Shown piece by piece: positions 34,907-45,995 of a stretch of 64,000 bases of DNA (its first letter is position 1; the number at the start of each line of letters is the position of its first letter). Under the pieces are notes generated by a model, which had not been told where the DNA came from, searched no databases, and was given only the letters and a program-made list of their open reading frames with translations. The stretch is from Polyporus tsugae (taxonomy: Eukaryota > Basidiomycota > Agaricomycetes > Polyporales > Polyporaceae): assembly GCA_024305745.1 (NCBI GenBank), contig JAHRBS010000001.1:558001-622000 (forward strand), given 5' to 3'. Both the position numbers and the translations under genes were made by a program.

Positions 34907-36919
34907 ATGGTGGCTAGCGATCATCTCGAATCCAAGCCGAATTTGCTACCAGTAGCTGAAGAAGCCTTCGCTGCAATCACGGAGTCGCTCTCCACCTTTA
35001 ACGCTTCATGTGAACGTGCGCTTGGTGTTCGTTCTTTGTCGTAAGTACTCAAAGTGTGGTCTTCAGCCCCCTCTGATTTCGTTCAGTTTCAAACAGGTGC
35101 TTATGCTTGCATTCATGCGTGCGGAGCCATCTCAATTCTCACCCGGCACGTAAAGGTCGAGCATGTCGCTCTACAAACAGCAACCGTCCTTGCGGCTCTG
35201 CGGGGGTATCAAAACACGCTTCTTCCCGTGAGCAAACTCCCCCCAGAGCTGCTGACTCGCGTCTTCGAATTCGCCGCATCCCCTTCCACCATCGAAAACT
35301 ACCGGCAATTCCAGTCCCAGCACAGCGAGCTAGCTGACCCCGTAGTCAACCTGGCTCGAGTGTGCTCGTCATGGCGTGCGATCGCTCTCGCTTCGCCGCA
35401 GCTGTGGTATCACATCATCGACACTAACAACAGGTCGTTTCAACCGAAGATGTTCCTCCAACGTTCCTGCACTTCCGATATTCACGTTTACGTCTCCCTC
35501 CCTTACGGTCTACTGCGCAAAACACACTCAGTCTGGCCGGATATTGTTCGCGGTCACGCTGATCGTGTGCGAGAGCTCCATTTGTTCATCAACAGAGTCA
35601 CCACAATGCAGGATCTACTCGACTTCATCTCTGCTCCGCTACCCTCTCTCGAGTTCTTGACGATGAGTGCGGGAGGTAAGAGGTTCTTCGCACCATTCGA
35701 TCCTCCTGCAGAACCGCCCGTGATCTTGGGTGCAACAACTCTGGATATCAAGGCAATGATACTGGGCCCAAACACTCCTTTCATCCCGGGCAACTCATTT
35801 CCGAGTCTCGTCAACCTCCAACTCTGTGGTATAGAGTGCGGGGTGGCGGCCACCACCAACACACTCCTCGACCTCCTCTCCAACTGTCCCTGTGTGGTGA
35901 CCTTTGAGCTCCTCACTCCCATCCCCGACCTCGGAATGCTCGACGCACAGGCAACCAGCCGCCCTCGCTTGGCTCTGCGGTACCTCAAAGCGATCTGGAT
36001 GAGCAAGCTCTCTGCCACCTCTGCCTTCGCCTTCCTCGCCAAGCTCGAGCTCCCCGCTGTGTCCACCGTCCGCCTGACGAAGCTGTATGCCAAGGACCAC
36101 CCCGCCTATTCCGCCCCTCCGCCCCTCCCACTATCGCACATGGGCCTCACTCACCTGGATATCCTCGAAGGCGGAAAACCCGCAGGGCGCGACACCCCCT
36201 TCAATCTCCAATTCATCGCGCACGGGCCCGACGCCGGCACGGGGCTCTGGATCGACATCCACTTCTGGCGGCCGCACCGCGTCGGCGCGGGCCACTGCCA
36301 GTCTCTGAGCGATCAGTACGCACACGAGCAGGGCGTCTTCTGGGACGTCCTCGCGCCCGGGGTGCTACCGACGCACGACGTCACCGCACTGCGCATGTCC
36401 ACGCTGAGCGCGGCCCCCCTCGAGCGCGTGGGGTGGATACTCGTCCGTGGCCGGCTGCCCGCGCTGGAGAGTCTTGTCGTGCGCAGCCAGAAGTCCGGCT
36501 CCGCGAGGGGGCAGACCGGGGCGGTGAACACGCTCGCGCGCGCGCTCACGCCGGTCAGAGAGCCACTAGGGCCCGGCGAAAGAATCACTGCTCCGCGGCT
36601 TGGGTCCCTGACGATCGAGCTCAATCGTGCGTGGAAGCCGGGGATGGGGGATCTTCTGTTGCGCGCTCTGGAGAAGAGGAAGCAGCGGGGTCACCCAGTA
36701 CGGTCGGTCGCGTGCAGCGCGCTTTCGATGGGAGACCCGGAGCTCGCGGGTCGCATCCGGGAGCACGTCGTCGGCGAGGTCAACGTCACGACTCGCAAGT
36801 TGTGGAAGATGAAGAAGGTTCCGCCGGTGTGGATGGTCAAGAACGACTATTGGAGGCTGTACCCGAAGTCTCTCGCAAGGACTGGCGACTCCGGATGGGG
36901 CCTGCCGGAGAATACATAG
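34907..36919 (+). CDS. F-box-like protein
   Basis: F-box proteins recruit substrates to SCF ubiquitin ligases. The large exon (from about 35100 to TAG at 36917) contains the F-box: NTLLPVSKLPPELLTRVFEF, then VVNLARVCSSWRAIALASPQ and LWYHI. About 500 residues follow with no recognised repeat, as in the large Agaricomycete F-box family whose C-terminal part is divergent and leucine-containing. That exon has no ATG near its 5' end, so a small upstream exon is needed. The best candidate starts at ATG 34907 (MVASDHLESKPNLLPVAEEA). The splice is unresolved: the strong GTAAGT donor at 35041 does not restore the F-box frame at the obvious acceptors, whereas a GTGAAC donor about 30 nt earlier with the AAACAG acceptor does. 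Confidence 0.75.
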
Positions 36920-36945
36920 CTATTCGAAAGAAAGCCTGACCTATT

Positions 36946-38077
36946 TTGATACAAGTTGACTCTCATATTGATGAAACGATGACGCCTACTCTCTCCCACT
37001 CTCACAAGCCTGTCAGAGCACCTCCATGGATCGCGAGCTCGACCATCGACCCAGCTTGCACCCGTCTTATGTACTACAGGTGCGTGGTCTCTGTCAGATG
37101 TGCAACGTTGCTGCAGCTAACGCGCACGCAGGATACAGCATTATGGAAGTGCGCCACGCTCCAGATCTCCCCGCACACAACCACCCGGAGCAGACCTCCT
37201 GCCCGTCTCGGCCCTCGAGGCAGGTTTTGGCGAGCCCTCCCTCGACTACATCATCAACACCGCCAAGCCAAGGGAACGCACAAACCTTCCCTACCTCGAA
37301 TTCCTCCTCCGCCACATCAAGAACGACGAGACGTTCCTCTTCGACCTCGACATCCGCAAGGACCACCAGAACCTCACTCAGGGCCACCTCGAGCGCATCC
37401 GCCAGATGACCTTTACGCTCAGCGTCCCCTCCGCCGCAGCAGACGCACTTGCCAAGGGCGAGCTCGCGTCGCGCGACATCGCATGGCACGTCTGTTACCT
37501 GCACCTCCACTTCGACCACATCCGTGACTCCGCGTCTCACAGTGACGCGACGTCCCTCGCTGGGGCAGACGCGCGCCCATTCGTCGAAGGCGGGCTGGTA
37601 TTGACCGCATCCTGCGATGACACGATGAAGATCCGGGACGCACACACGGGTGTCGAGCCATTCTTGCTCGATGGGCATATTGAGAAGGCATGTTTCTCTC
37701 CATGCGGAAGGTATGTCGCGTCCGCGTCGGGTCACACCCTGCGGTTGTGGGGAACCGGAGACGGGCCATGTGTAGCGACGTTCTCCCAGCATGACATGTT
37801 GGTGAACAGCGTTACATTCTCTCCGGATGGGGAGGAGATGAGACGATCATTATACGACGTATGCGCGATATCATTCCAGCAGATGAATGTGACCTGTAGC
37901 TTACACGTAGTGTCCTGCCCTCACATTACATGTACATACACTATGTCGTATCGTGCCATTGTTTGCGTTCGAACTCCTCAGCTGCAGGGTACATGCTTAT
38001 TTTACAAATTCTGTCTCGTTTTCACTCCATATGACAAACATGGCTCAGTTCCTGCTACCTCGATCGCACGACTCTAA
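36946..38077 (+). CDS. WD40-repeat protein fragment
   Basis: A first exon ending TRLMYYR (donor at about 37080) joins across an intron (acceptor GCGCACGCAG) to a long exon reading ADLLPVSALEAGFGEPSLDY, LPYLEFLLRHIKNDETFLFD, then VLTASCDDTMKIRDAHTG, FSPCGRYVASASGHTLRLWG and LVNSVTFSPDGE. These are two to three WD40 blades. After the last one the frame runs into unrelated sequence and stops at 38077. A complete propeller needs about seven repeats, so this is a truncated gene or pseudogene unless further exons are hidden. The stop lies 83 bp from the convergent 3' end of the TCP11-like gene. Confidence 0.45.
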
Positions 38078-38160
38078 ATATCTAGTATCACTGCTATAGT
38101 AGCTCTCAACGTTCTCAACCATAATGAACAGGCGGGGACGAATTCAACCGACTCTTCATA

Positions 38161-40391
38161 TCATGTTCTCGCATCCTGTTCTGGCCCATCTGCATCCCCA
38201 CTCCCCTCATCGGCCACCGGCGCACCTCCAATCTCCCCAGTCTCGATTAAGTCCTGCCATATCCGATCCGTCCAGTCCACCACCGCGCCAACCCTCCCGA
38301 ACGTCTCCTGCACCTCCCGCACGAGCACCTCGTCCTCGAAACCCTTGACCGCCGCCGGCTTCCCGCGCCCCCGTTCCCAGCCCACGACCACGCTCTTCGG
38401 GTCCTCCAGCCCCAAATGCAGCCGCGGCCGCTTTCCCGGGCGTTCCCTCCCCGTCCGCATGTGGATGGGTCCGTCAGCAGACGACATCGCGCTTGACGTC
38501 TCTGGCCCGGAGACCAACCACGCGGCGAGCTCTCGCAAGAGGCGCTTCTGGAGGAGAAGAAATACCGGGTCGCGCGGCTGGAGCGTGCGGTCGACCGCCG
38601 CGCGCAGCCGCGTTTCCTCCTCCGGGTCGGGGTCTCGGTCGCGAGACTCATCCGTGTGGCAGGCGCGCCGGACGCGCACTACTTCGTCCGCGAGATTGAC
38701 GATCTTTGTGCCTTCCGCGCCGGGCTCCTCATCGGCGGACGCCTTGAGGAGCGTCCATATCCGCTCCATGAAGTTCGGAGTGCCGCTGTCGGGGGTTGAC
38801 GTCGAAGAGGGGTGTGCGGACGCCGGTCGGGGAGGCAGGCGGACGAGCGAACGGAGGGATGCCGCGATGACGAGGGCTTGGAGGTGGTTCTGCGCGGTGA
38901 GCAGTGAGGGGGTGGTGACGAAAAAGGGAGGAGGAAGGGTGTTTGGCGACGCCTCGACAAGTTCAGGCTCCGGCTCGAGAGGGTTAGGCGAGTCGCTTCC
39001 GGGGATGCGGATGGTAGGGAGGGGACAGGTGACCGCGCAGTTGGTTCCGAGTCCTTGTAAGAGCCGGTAAATCCAACGACGATGAGGGGACTGCACGGCT
39101 TCCACGCCAGAGAATGCAGACATGTCCAAATCGTTCAACCAAATCTTCCACGCTGGCTCAACGCGACTCGGGGGCCATAATTGCAGGACGAGGGTTTTCT
39201 CTCGCAGCATAGCCTGTTGGGTTATGACCGCCTTCAGGTCCTTCTCTTCCATGGACCCCAGCACGAACTGCGATAGGTCCTCCTTCATGACTTCTGCGAG
39301 GTCCAGGATCGAACGCGCAGTATCGGTGACGAGTTGTGCGAGATCCTCCGTCGTCGCAAGTTGGTTCGGCTCGTCCAAAGCTTGTATAAGGGTGTCTATA
39401 TGCGCGTCTCGCACAGGAGAAGCGCGTGCGCGTAGGGCTACAAGGATATCGCGCAAGTGCATTACCGCGAAACGCAATGGCGCAGACGTCGGAGATAATG
39501 GGAGGGATAGGGTGATCAGGACGGCGTGGTTCTTCGGAAGAAGGGGCTGAACGGCCGCAAGTATATCCTCGTACAAGCGTCGAAGTCGTGGTAGTTGCGT
39601 GTCTGCAGAGGGACTTGAGAGTGACTCCAATGCCTATGATATTCGAGCCAGAAGTAGCGCTGTCAGCAAAAATACATGAGAGCTAAAAATATGAATCGCA
39701 CCTCCTTCCAGAATCCGCTATAAACCATATCCTTCACGCGCTCTTCCAACTCGGCTTGCTTTTCGTCCGATCCCTGAGAATTTGAGCGAGGAGCGGACAG
39801 CATGGAAAGCAGTGATTTGCCAGGGGGGAGGACGCGTTGAGGATCCGTGGCCAGAAGATGGAGGAAGAAGGTCTGGTTCAGGATCTGAACAAGCTCGATC
39901 GGAAGAACCGTCGGCGGCGTCGTGGACACGGGAAGCAAGGTGGTTGACAAGGGGGGTGGTTGTACAATCGGCTGCTCGCCCTGGAGGACATGACTCTTTA
40001 GGTCTTGGGAAGATGGTCGTGGGGTTAGCGTCGGTGTCAGATCCGGATAGGTATCGTCTACACGTGTGTCGGCGTGGGGGGTATCGTGGGTATCGTCTTG
40101 CAATAAGCCAAGCTTCCTCTTCAATGTACGAAGGGAGTCTTCGTCCTCCCTGGAGGGATTCCAATAGCCTTCAGTGGCTAACATACCTAGATCACGGTGG
40201 AGTTCCTCATACTTCCGCTTGACCTCTGAAGAGTTAGGTCGCACACCGTTGAGGAGATAAAGAAATTCTGGGAGAATGCGTCGCAGGATTGGGTGCGAGG
40301 GATGAGCTCGGGCCTGAGCTTGTAGTTTGGAAATTAGGTTTTCCATCACGAGCCAATGGGCTAGAGAATCGAGATGCTCAGCGTCGTCCAC
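38161..40391 (-). CDS. TCP11/Sok1-family protein
   Basis: The TCP11 family includes yeast Sok1, linked to cAMP/PKA signalling; the biochemical role is unclear. Exon 1 (to about 39705) contains LAHWLVMENLISKLQAQARA, LRRILPEFLYLLNG, LVQILNQTFFLHLLATDPQR and ERVKDMVYSGFWKE. After an intron of about 75 nt the second exon reads LPRLRRLYEDILAAVQPLLP, LRFAVMHLRDILVALRARAS, ARSILDLAEVMKEDLSQFVL and PAWKIWLNDLDMSAFSG. The family's alpha-helical core with the 'lactating helix' DLAEVMKEDLSQF is a good match. TAG is at 38161-38163. The frame 5' of 40391 stays open but has no ATG (GTG at 40391), so either a 5' exon precedes the acceptor TCTTCAG at about 40392 or translation starts at the internal Met of LVMENLIS. 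Confidence 0.7.
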
Positions 40392-40713
40392 TGAAGACGG
40401 ATGAACAGACGATGAGAGGCGATGGGAGACGGTGGAGGATGCTGAACAAGCTCGAAAGAGCGTCTTTTCGCTGTCCGATGGCGAGTATGACGTCCCTGGA
40501 CCCTGGCAGAATGTCCGAGATTGCCGAACTCAGATCTCTTGCTGCTGAAGCTTGCCCGCAACCTAAGCCTTACCCTCCACTTCGTCGCCCTCTTCTTAAT
40601 GCTACACTCTCTATTCTCGCTGATTTATGCTATGCAGCTTCGGAAGAAACAACCCATTGCAACAAAACTAGCGCACGTTTCAGCTTTACTCCGACCAACC
40701 ACTCATCGATCGT
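40392..40713. other. Short gap between the TCP11-like and esterase genes
   Basis: Contains the upstream side of the TCP11-like gene and the 3' flank of the esterase. An unseen small 5' exon of the TCP11-like gene could lie here. Confidence 0.45.
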
Positions 40714-42078
40714 TCACGCAATGCCGAGGAACTCGAGGTACTGCTGCTCGAATAGAGGAACCGTGTGGCCGACGCCCTGCGCAAGGATGGCCTGGAAGTT
40801 GGGCCCAAACGTCGCGTTCGAGTAGCCGCTCGGGAGGTACGGCTCCGACGTGTTCGAGATGGGCGTGCTCGAGTACCCGAACACCGTCGTCCACTGCTTG
40901 ACCTCCTCGAAGAAGTTCTGCGGGTAGAGCGTCGTGTCGCTGCAATCCATGCGATCGTCACCTCTCAGCTCTTTCATCCTGCAAAAATTGGGACAAGGTA
41001 CGTACATAGTCCCGTGCCAGACCTGCATCTTCGGGCGAGCACCAGTGTAGCCGGGGTACGCGGCGTACACCCGGTCAGCCCACTCCTCGCCAGTCAAGAT
41101 GAGTTGGCCCTGCGAGCACTGGGAGTTCCAGCTGTCTTCCGGCTGGCCAGGGACCGAGAAGCAGCCGTCTGCAACGCCGGAGTCGACGATGCCTGCCTTG
41201 AAGATGTCGGGGTATGCGCCGGCGAGGACGCTGGTCATCATCGCGCCAGAAGAGGTGCCAACGGCGAAGACGCGGTTCGCATCGACGCCCCAGTTGGCGA
41301 TGGCGTATCTGGCCGCGGAGGCGATACCGAGCGAATCGCTGCCCCCGTCGTGGGTGAGCGTCTCGTTCGAGGAGACGTCCCAGCAGGTGCCGGAGTGAGG
41401 CTGCAGAGAACTGGTCAGTGCCCTCCGCAAGGTTTGTTGAACAGAACGCCAGTTGCTCACGGAGTTGGGGTACAGGACGACGTAGCCGTACGTCTCCGCA
41501 AGCTGCGCGAACTTGGAACCAGTGTAGTACGCCTGCGCGGTACCCGAGCAGTCTTGTGACACCCACAAAATCAGTCAGTGCGCTTCGTCCCGCATTCGTT
41601 GGGACGTACAGTGGCTGGCGACGACCAAAGGCGGGCTGGCTGCGACGTTCTTTGGCTTGTATACGAACATGCCGATGTTGTTCGGGTTCGAGCCGAAGTT
41701 GGTGATCTGCTGGAGCGTCGACGCAGGGATGGAGCTCAGCCCACTGGGTGCGCTGCCCGTAGGTGTCGAGGTCGTTCCGGGAGGAGCAGACGTAGAAGGC
41801 GCAGTCGAGGTCGGCGCGGGCGTAGCCTGGCCGGGCAGGCATTGAGAATAGTATTCGTTGATCGTGGTGCAGACAGCGCCGGAAACTAAAGGGACATGGA
41901 TGCTGGTGAGTGCTGCTAGTACATCTCAACAATGTATAAGGAACTTATGCATACCGCACGTTGTCGCCCCGGTCCAGCCAATGCCTCCACACTGGCCCCA
42001 ATCCGACGCCTGGCCAGCAGCGAGGTGGACGAGCGGCATCAACGCCGCGAAGCTCAGCCTAACCTTGAGCGAGAACAT
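40714..42078 (-). CDS. Secreted CE1 esterase with N-terminal CBM1 (acetylxylan/feruloyl esterase, PHB-depolymerase type)
   Basis: A secreted enzyme that removes acyl groups from plant cell-wall xylan. ATG 42078 opens a signal peptide (KVRLSFAALMPLVHLAAGQA) followed directly by a fungal cellulose-binding module: WGQCGGIGWTGATTC, one intron, then GAVCTTINEYYSQCLPG, giving the four CBM1 cysteines. A Pro/Thr/Ser linker follows, then the catalytic domain: GTAQAYYTGSKFAQLAETYG, VVLYPNS, CWDVSSNETLTHDGGSD, ANRVFAVGTSSGAMMTSVLA (nucleophile Ser in G-T-S-S-G), PKMQVWHGTM, and GVGHTVPLFEQQYLEFLGIA with the likely catalytic His. TGA is at 40714-40716. Introns interrupt the domain at about 41400, 41550 and 41000. 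All parts look intact, so it is probably functional. Confidence 0.9.
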
Positions 42079-43125
42079 GTCTGAACCTGTACCTGTGTCG
42101 GATAGCCGGGCTTTGGGGACGCTTCCACGCCAACCATGCTCGTTTTTATACCGTCTCTGGTGCTGCGACACGGTACGGATCCCTGCATCTGACCAAATAT
42201 CATCGTGTGTACATGGCACAAGGTCCTGCGTTGTCCGGCTTGCACGCGACGGAGGAGTGACCAGCAGACGCAAGGCGTTCTCCGGTCACGTGTGCTCAAG
42301 GCGGCCGTCGCGACAGCGCAACCGGGGATTTATCGCGCTGACGGGAGACGATCCGAAGGGGCATGACAGTTTGCTTTCTTCCGATACTTGTCCGCCTCGG
42401 ACACCAGGGGCAAACATAGCCGCTACATACATCCCGAGATATGTGTCACGGTATGCTTCCGGTGTCATCGCCCATCCGTGAGGAAGATGCTTGCGCTTCC
42501 ATGTCGAGGCCGGGGCCCGGGGACCATGTGGGGTTCATGTGCATGTCCGCAACGTTCCCGCTAATGAATAAGGAATTGTGGGGAGGTAAATAGCCTGTTC
42601 GCGGACCAACTTCCAGGGCAAAATCCGCTTTTGGAGAGTGTTGTTGAACCTTATGACTTGTAGACAATTGACGGAGGGCAGCTGTGTCAGCATGCGCAGT
42701 AGTCTTCGTTCTGCAGGGAGTCCGCGGCGTTGGGCGCGCCAGTGGCTATCCGTGTATAACTTTTCTTCTATTGCGGGACCACGAAACTGTGGGTGTAGGG
42801 GGAGGCTCGGAAACGACGCAAGAACTACGATGGCGGAAAACAAGCGGAAGCTGGTCTATGTCAGGAAGCGTGAAACGTACGGGGGCCGTATGTGAGAGGA
42901 AAGCCACAACATGAATAGGAGGACGGTATCATTGTTCCGAGTGCATATACGTGTATATAGGAAGCAATGGACGGGCCGGAATTGTTCTGGAGGTAGCTGT
43001 GAGACGAGAATGAGAGGACAGCGATGTGCTCCGAGACAAAATGAGAGAGATTGAGACATTAGCGAACGATGGACCTCTATGCAAATGTACCGCCTCTGGT
43101 CACTCAGCAGTTATCGTTCGTTCAA
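42079..43125. other. Intergenic upstream of the esterase
   Basis: The 5' flank of the minus-strand esterase and 3' flank of the velvet gene. No coding segment with a recognisable domain. A possible pyrimidine-rich promoter strand near 42085-42200 is all I note. Confidence 0.5.
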
Positions 43126-44818
43126 TCAAGACCTGCTGCGACGCCCACTCCCAGAGGCCGAGCCGCTGCTCGCTTTGGAGAACTGGGGTACTCCCGCCCA
43201 ATCACCAGAGTGGGGCCGCCGTTCGCCCTGTCCGACGTCGAACGTGTCTCCAAGAGCGACACTAAAATAACTACTGGATCCCGAGCCCACCGATACCTGG
43301 CTGTGCGAGCTGCCTGCAGCCGAGGTGCCAGTTTCTGGGGGGGTAGGATGGTCGGTCTTTGCCTTCTTCTTCTTGCGTTCGACGCTACGGATGTTGACGT
43401 GGGTGCCGTACAGGGAGAGACGCTGGGCGCGGACAAGGGTTCAGCGTCGTAAGCGGAGCGCGCGAGCAGAGGCGGCGCACCCTTGTGAGAGTCGTTGAGG
43501 GGGCGAGGCCGGGGAACGCCTTCGACGACCATATCTTGAACACGCCTCCGAAGCAGGTGGCGAGGACGGGTGTCGAGTGCGTTTCCGTCGTCTTCGCGAA
43601 GATGCTGAAAACGCGGTAGCGAAGAGTGTATGAACCTTCTTGCTGGACCGCAAGGTCCTGTAGCATGGATGAAAGGGGTTGGTGCATGGAAGGCTGATGA
43701 ATGGCCAGTGGATGAAGACGCACGTTGAAGACGAAAGCTAATGTCGGTCTTGAATTATATTCCAGGGTCACCGCATTAGCTACCCGAGCGCCCGCAAGAA
43801 CCTGCGTGCAAATGGAGGACTCGGTGATAGCGTAATTGCTGTAGTAGGCGATGACGTCGTTGGAAGCCTGTCTGGATGGGCTGTGCATGCCAGCCGGATT
43901 CAATGGTACCATGAGAGTGGAAGCGCCGCCGCCGTTTGGCGCCGAAGGACCAGCGTGCTGCTGAAAAGCAGGGTACTGCAAGCGAGCAAGGTGATGTGGA
44001 ATGAGCAACCATGACCGCAAACGATGCAGAAAGGTGTAGGAGAAGAAGAGGCTCGAACATACTTGGGCACGTACCTGCTGTCCAGGATTGATTGGCCCAG
44101 AAGTTGACCCGTGGCTGACGAACGACAATAAAATTAGTAGTTATATGCAGTGGCCTAGTAAATGTCTCGACGTACATAGCAGGGGTTAGCAAAGGATACA
44201 ACTGGATGGCAGTGGTGCCTGACAGGAAACTGCCATATGGAATTGTGTTGTTCGAAATTGGATTTATGACGATGTTGGAGTTCGCGTTCCGGGCTGCGAT
44301 GTCTTCGGGGGTTACCTCGTCGGGGATCGGATAGAGGTCGACCTGGCATACGAGACCGAGGACGAGAGCATCACTGAAACCATCAGACCGGTCAGGACGG
44401 CGAAACTGCCGTCGAACGATGTAGCTGAAGACTCACTCGTACATCAGAACCTCCCTCTCGTGCTGAGCAGGCGTCCCCCCGTTGAACACCTCGAAGAATC
44501 GGACCTGGACGACGGGAGGAGGGTCGAGGGGTCGCTTGTCTTTACGCGCATACCTGGAGCGTTGGCACCGCGCCGACGTTAGTCGATGGTACAAGGCAAG
44601 AAACGGATGACGTACTTTCGTCCAGCGTCGGCCTTCTGCAGCTCGGTGACGGCCGTGCGGATTGTCTTTCCCGTGAACGGGCCCTGCGAAAAAGACATCG
44701 GCAACCCGGCAGGCGTCGCACCCACGGCCAGCGGCACCTATTGACGTGCGTCTCAGTGATGTCACCATCCGCACAACTCGCAACGTACCGGGTACGGTCG
44801 CTGATCACTAGCAGCCAT
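43126..44818 (-). CDS. Velvet-domain transcriptional regulator (VelB/VosA type)
   Basis: Velvet proteins are NF-kappaB-fold nuclear regulators linking light, development and secondary metabolism. ATG 44818 (MAASDQRPYP) splices to PLAVGATPAGLPMSFSQGPF, then the velvet hallmark KDKRPLDPPPVVQVRFFEVF, EREVLMYEDALVLGLVCQVD, an insert with NANSNIVINPISNNTIPYGS, and after a low-complexity linker RPTLAFVFNDLAVQQEGSY, YRVFSIFAKTTETHSTPVLA, FGGVFKIWSSKAFPGLAPST, and LSLYGTHVNIRSVERKKKAK. The C-terminal tail is Ser/Gly-rich and ends GRRSRS-TGA (43126-43128). Insertions between the two halves of the domain are as in VelB and VosA; which orthologue it is cannot be told here. At least seven introns. Confidence 0.85.
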
Positions 44819-45995
44819 GAAAAAACCACAAGGCGAAGGAGCAGAGCTAGTGCCTGTGTAAGTCAACTGCTCAAGCCTGGGTGCGAACGGGGGACGAGGG
44901 GGGGTGCGAGGTAGCTGCCTTGGGGGTGTCCGAGGCAGAGGGATCCTTTTCATGATGACCCACAAGCAAGCAAGCGAGAAACTGGCTACGACATATCCGT
45001 ATATGGTCCTGCCCAGTTGGAGGCGAAGCAGCACAGCTTTACGATGGTTTGCAGAAGCTCGGGTCAGAGTGCACCCGGGCCCACTGACCCTCCGGCAACA
45101 ATCGTGGACGGAACACGCCTTCGAAGTCGCTCGACCTTGCTTCTCCCGCGTGTGTGGGGGGGAGGCGGGGACGAAAGGATGTGATCAAATCAACTACGTT
45201 GCTCGAAGTTGCTCGAAGTTGCTCGAACGGTACGTACACAGACCTTTTATGGGCCTTTGAGTGACTTGCACTCAAACACGCCTCCGGAATTGCTCGAACC
45301 CTACACCGATCTTTCCGCGTTTCGTTGAACGAAGCGTTGCGATTGAGCCGACTCCGAGACTCCAATCTCCAACGGATCCTTTCGTATGACGTTGAGTGGA
45401 CTTGGATTTATGAAGCCAGGTCCGAATGAGTCTGACAACAACGAAACTGAATATCAGGCCTCGCCTTGAGGCAACGAAGCTGGAAGTGGAGTAGACTCAG
45501 CTGTGTCTATGTATGTATCCACTGGCAAAACGTTTGCAACGTTCAATCGCCCACTACCCTCCGCGTCATCCGCACGCGATCGGCGTCGAAAGGGTCAGCA
45601 GGCCTCGGCAATCCCCATTGCCCTCTCAGTTGCCAAACGAGACATTAATTTGATCATTTCGGATGAAGGAACGGTTCTGCACGAAAATGAGTAGGCAGCG
45701 CCACAAACGGCGGTTGGATGTGGAAGTAACACTGGTAGAAATGGGAGCAAGTGCCGCGTGTTGGCTTACCTGCTGTAGTGAGGACGGCAGTTCGAAGGCG
45801 ACTGGTTCCCATTGATGTATTTGTTACAAGACGCCATCGAGGCTGATCTGCTCGAAGAGGACGGGGCGCCATAGAGGCGGGCCATCCGCTGGACCCGTTC
45901 TGGCCGTCCATCGAACCTATTCTGGATATCCGACTACTTTAAGAGTACAGATAAATTGCGACCGTACGTACACGGTTGTCGTGCCAAGCGTCTCC
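44819..45995. other. Intergenic upstream of the velvet gene
   Basis: The promoter side of the velvet gene and 3' flank of the NIPA gene. It contains three tandem copies of the 10-mer GTTGCTCGAA at 45198-45227, with a further related ATTGCTCGAA at about 45289. No coding segment is recognised. Confidence 0.55.
45198..45227. repeat. 10-bp tandem repeat, three copies
   Basis: GTTGCTCGAA repeated three times exactly; the core TTGCTCGAA recurs about 60 bp further on. Confidence 0.85.

Noticed and set aside
35554..36093. 179-codon minus-strand frame inside the F-box gene
   Set aside because: Antisense shadow of a GC-rich coding exon with no domain.
40765..41559. 264-codon plus-strand frame opposite the esterase
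   Set aside because: Arg/Val-rich antisense shadow; the esterase on the minus strand has clear catalytic motifs.
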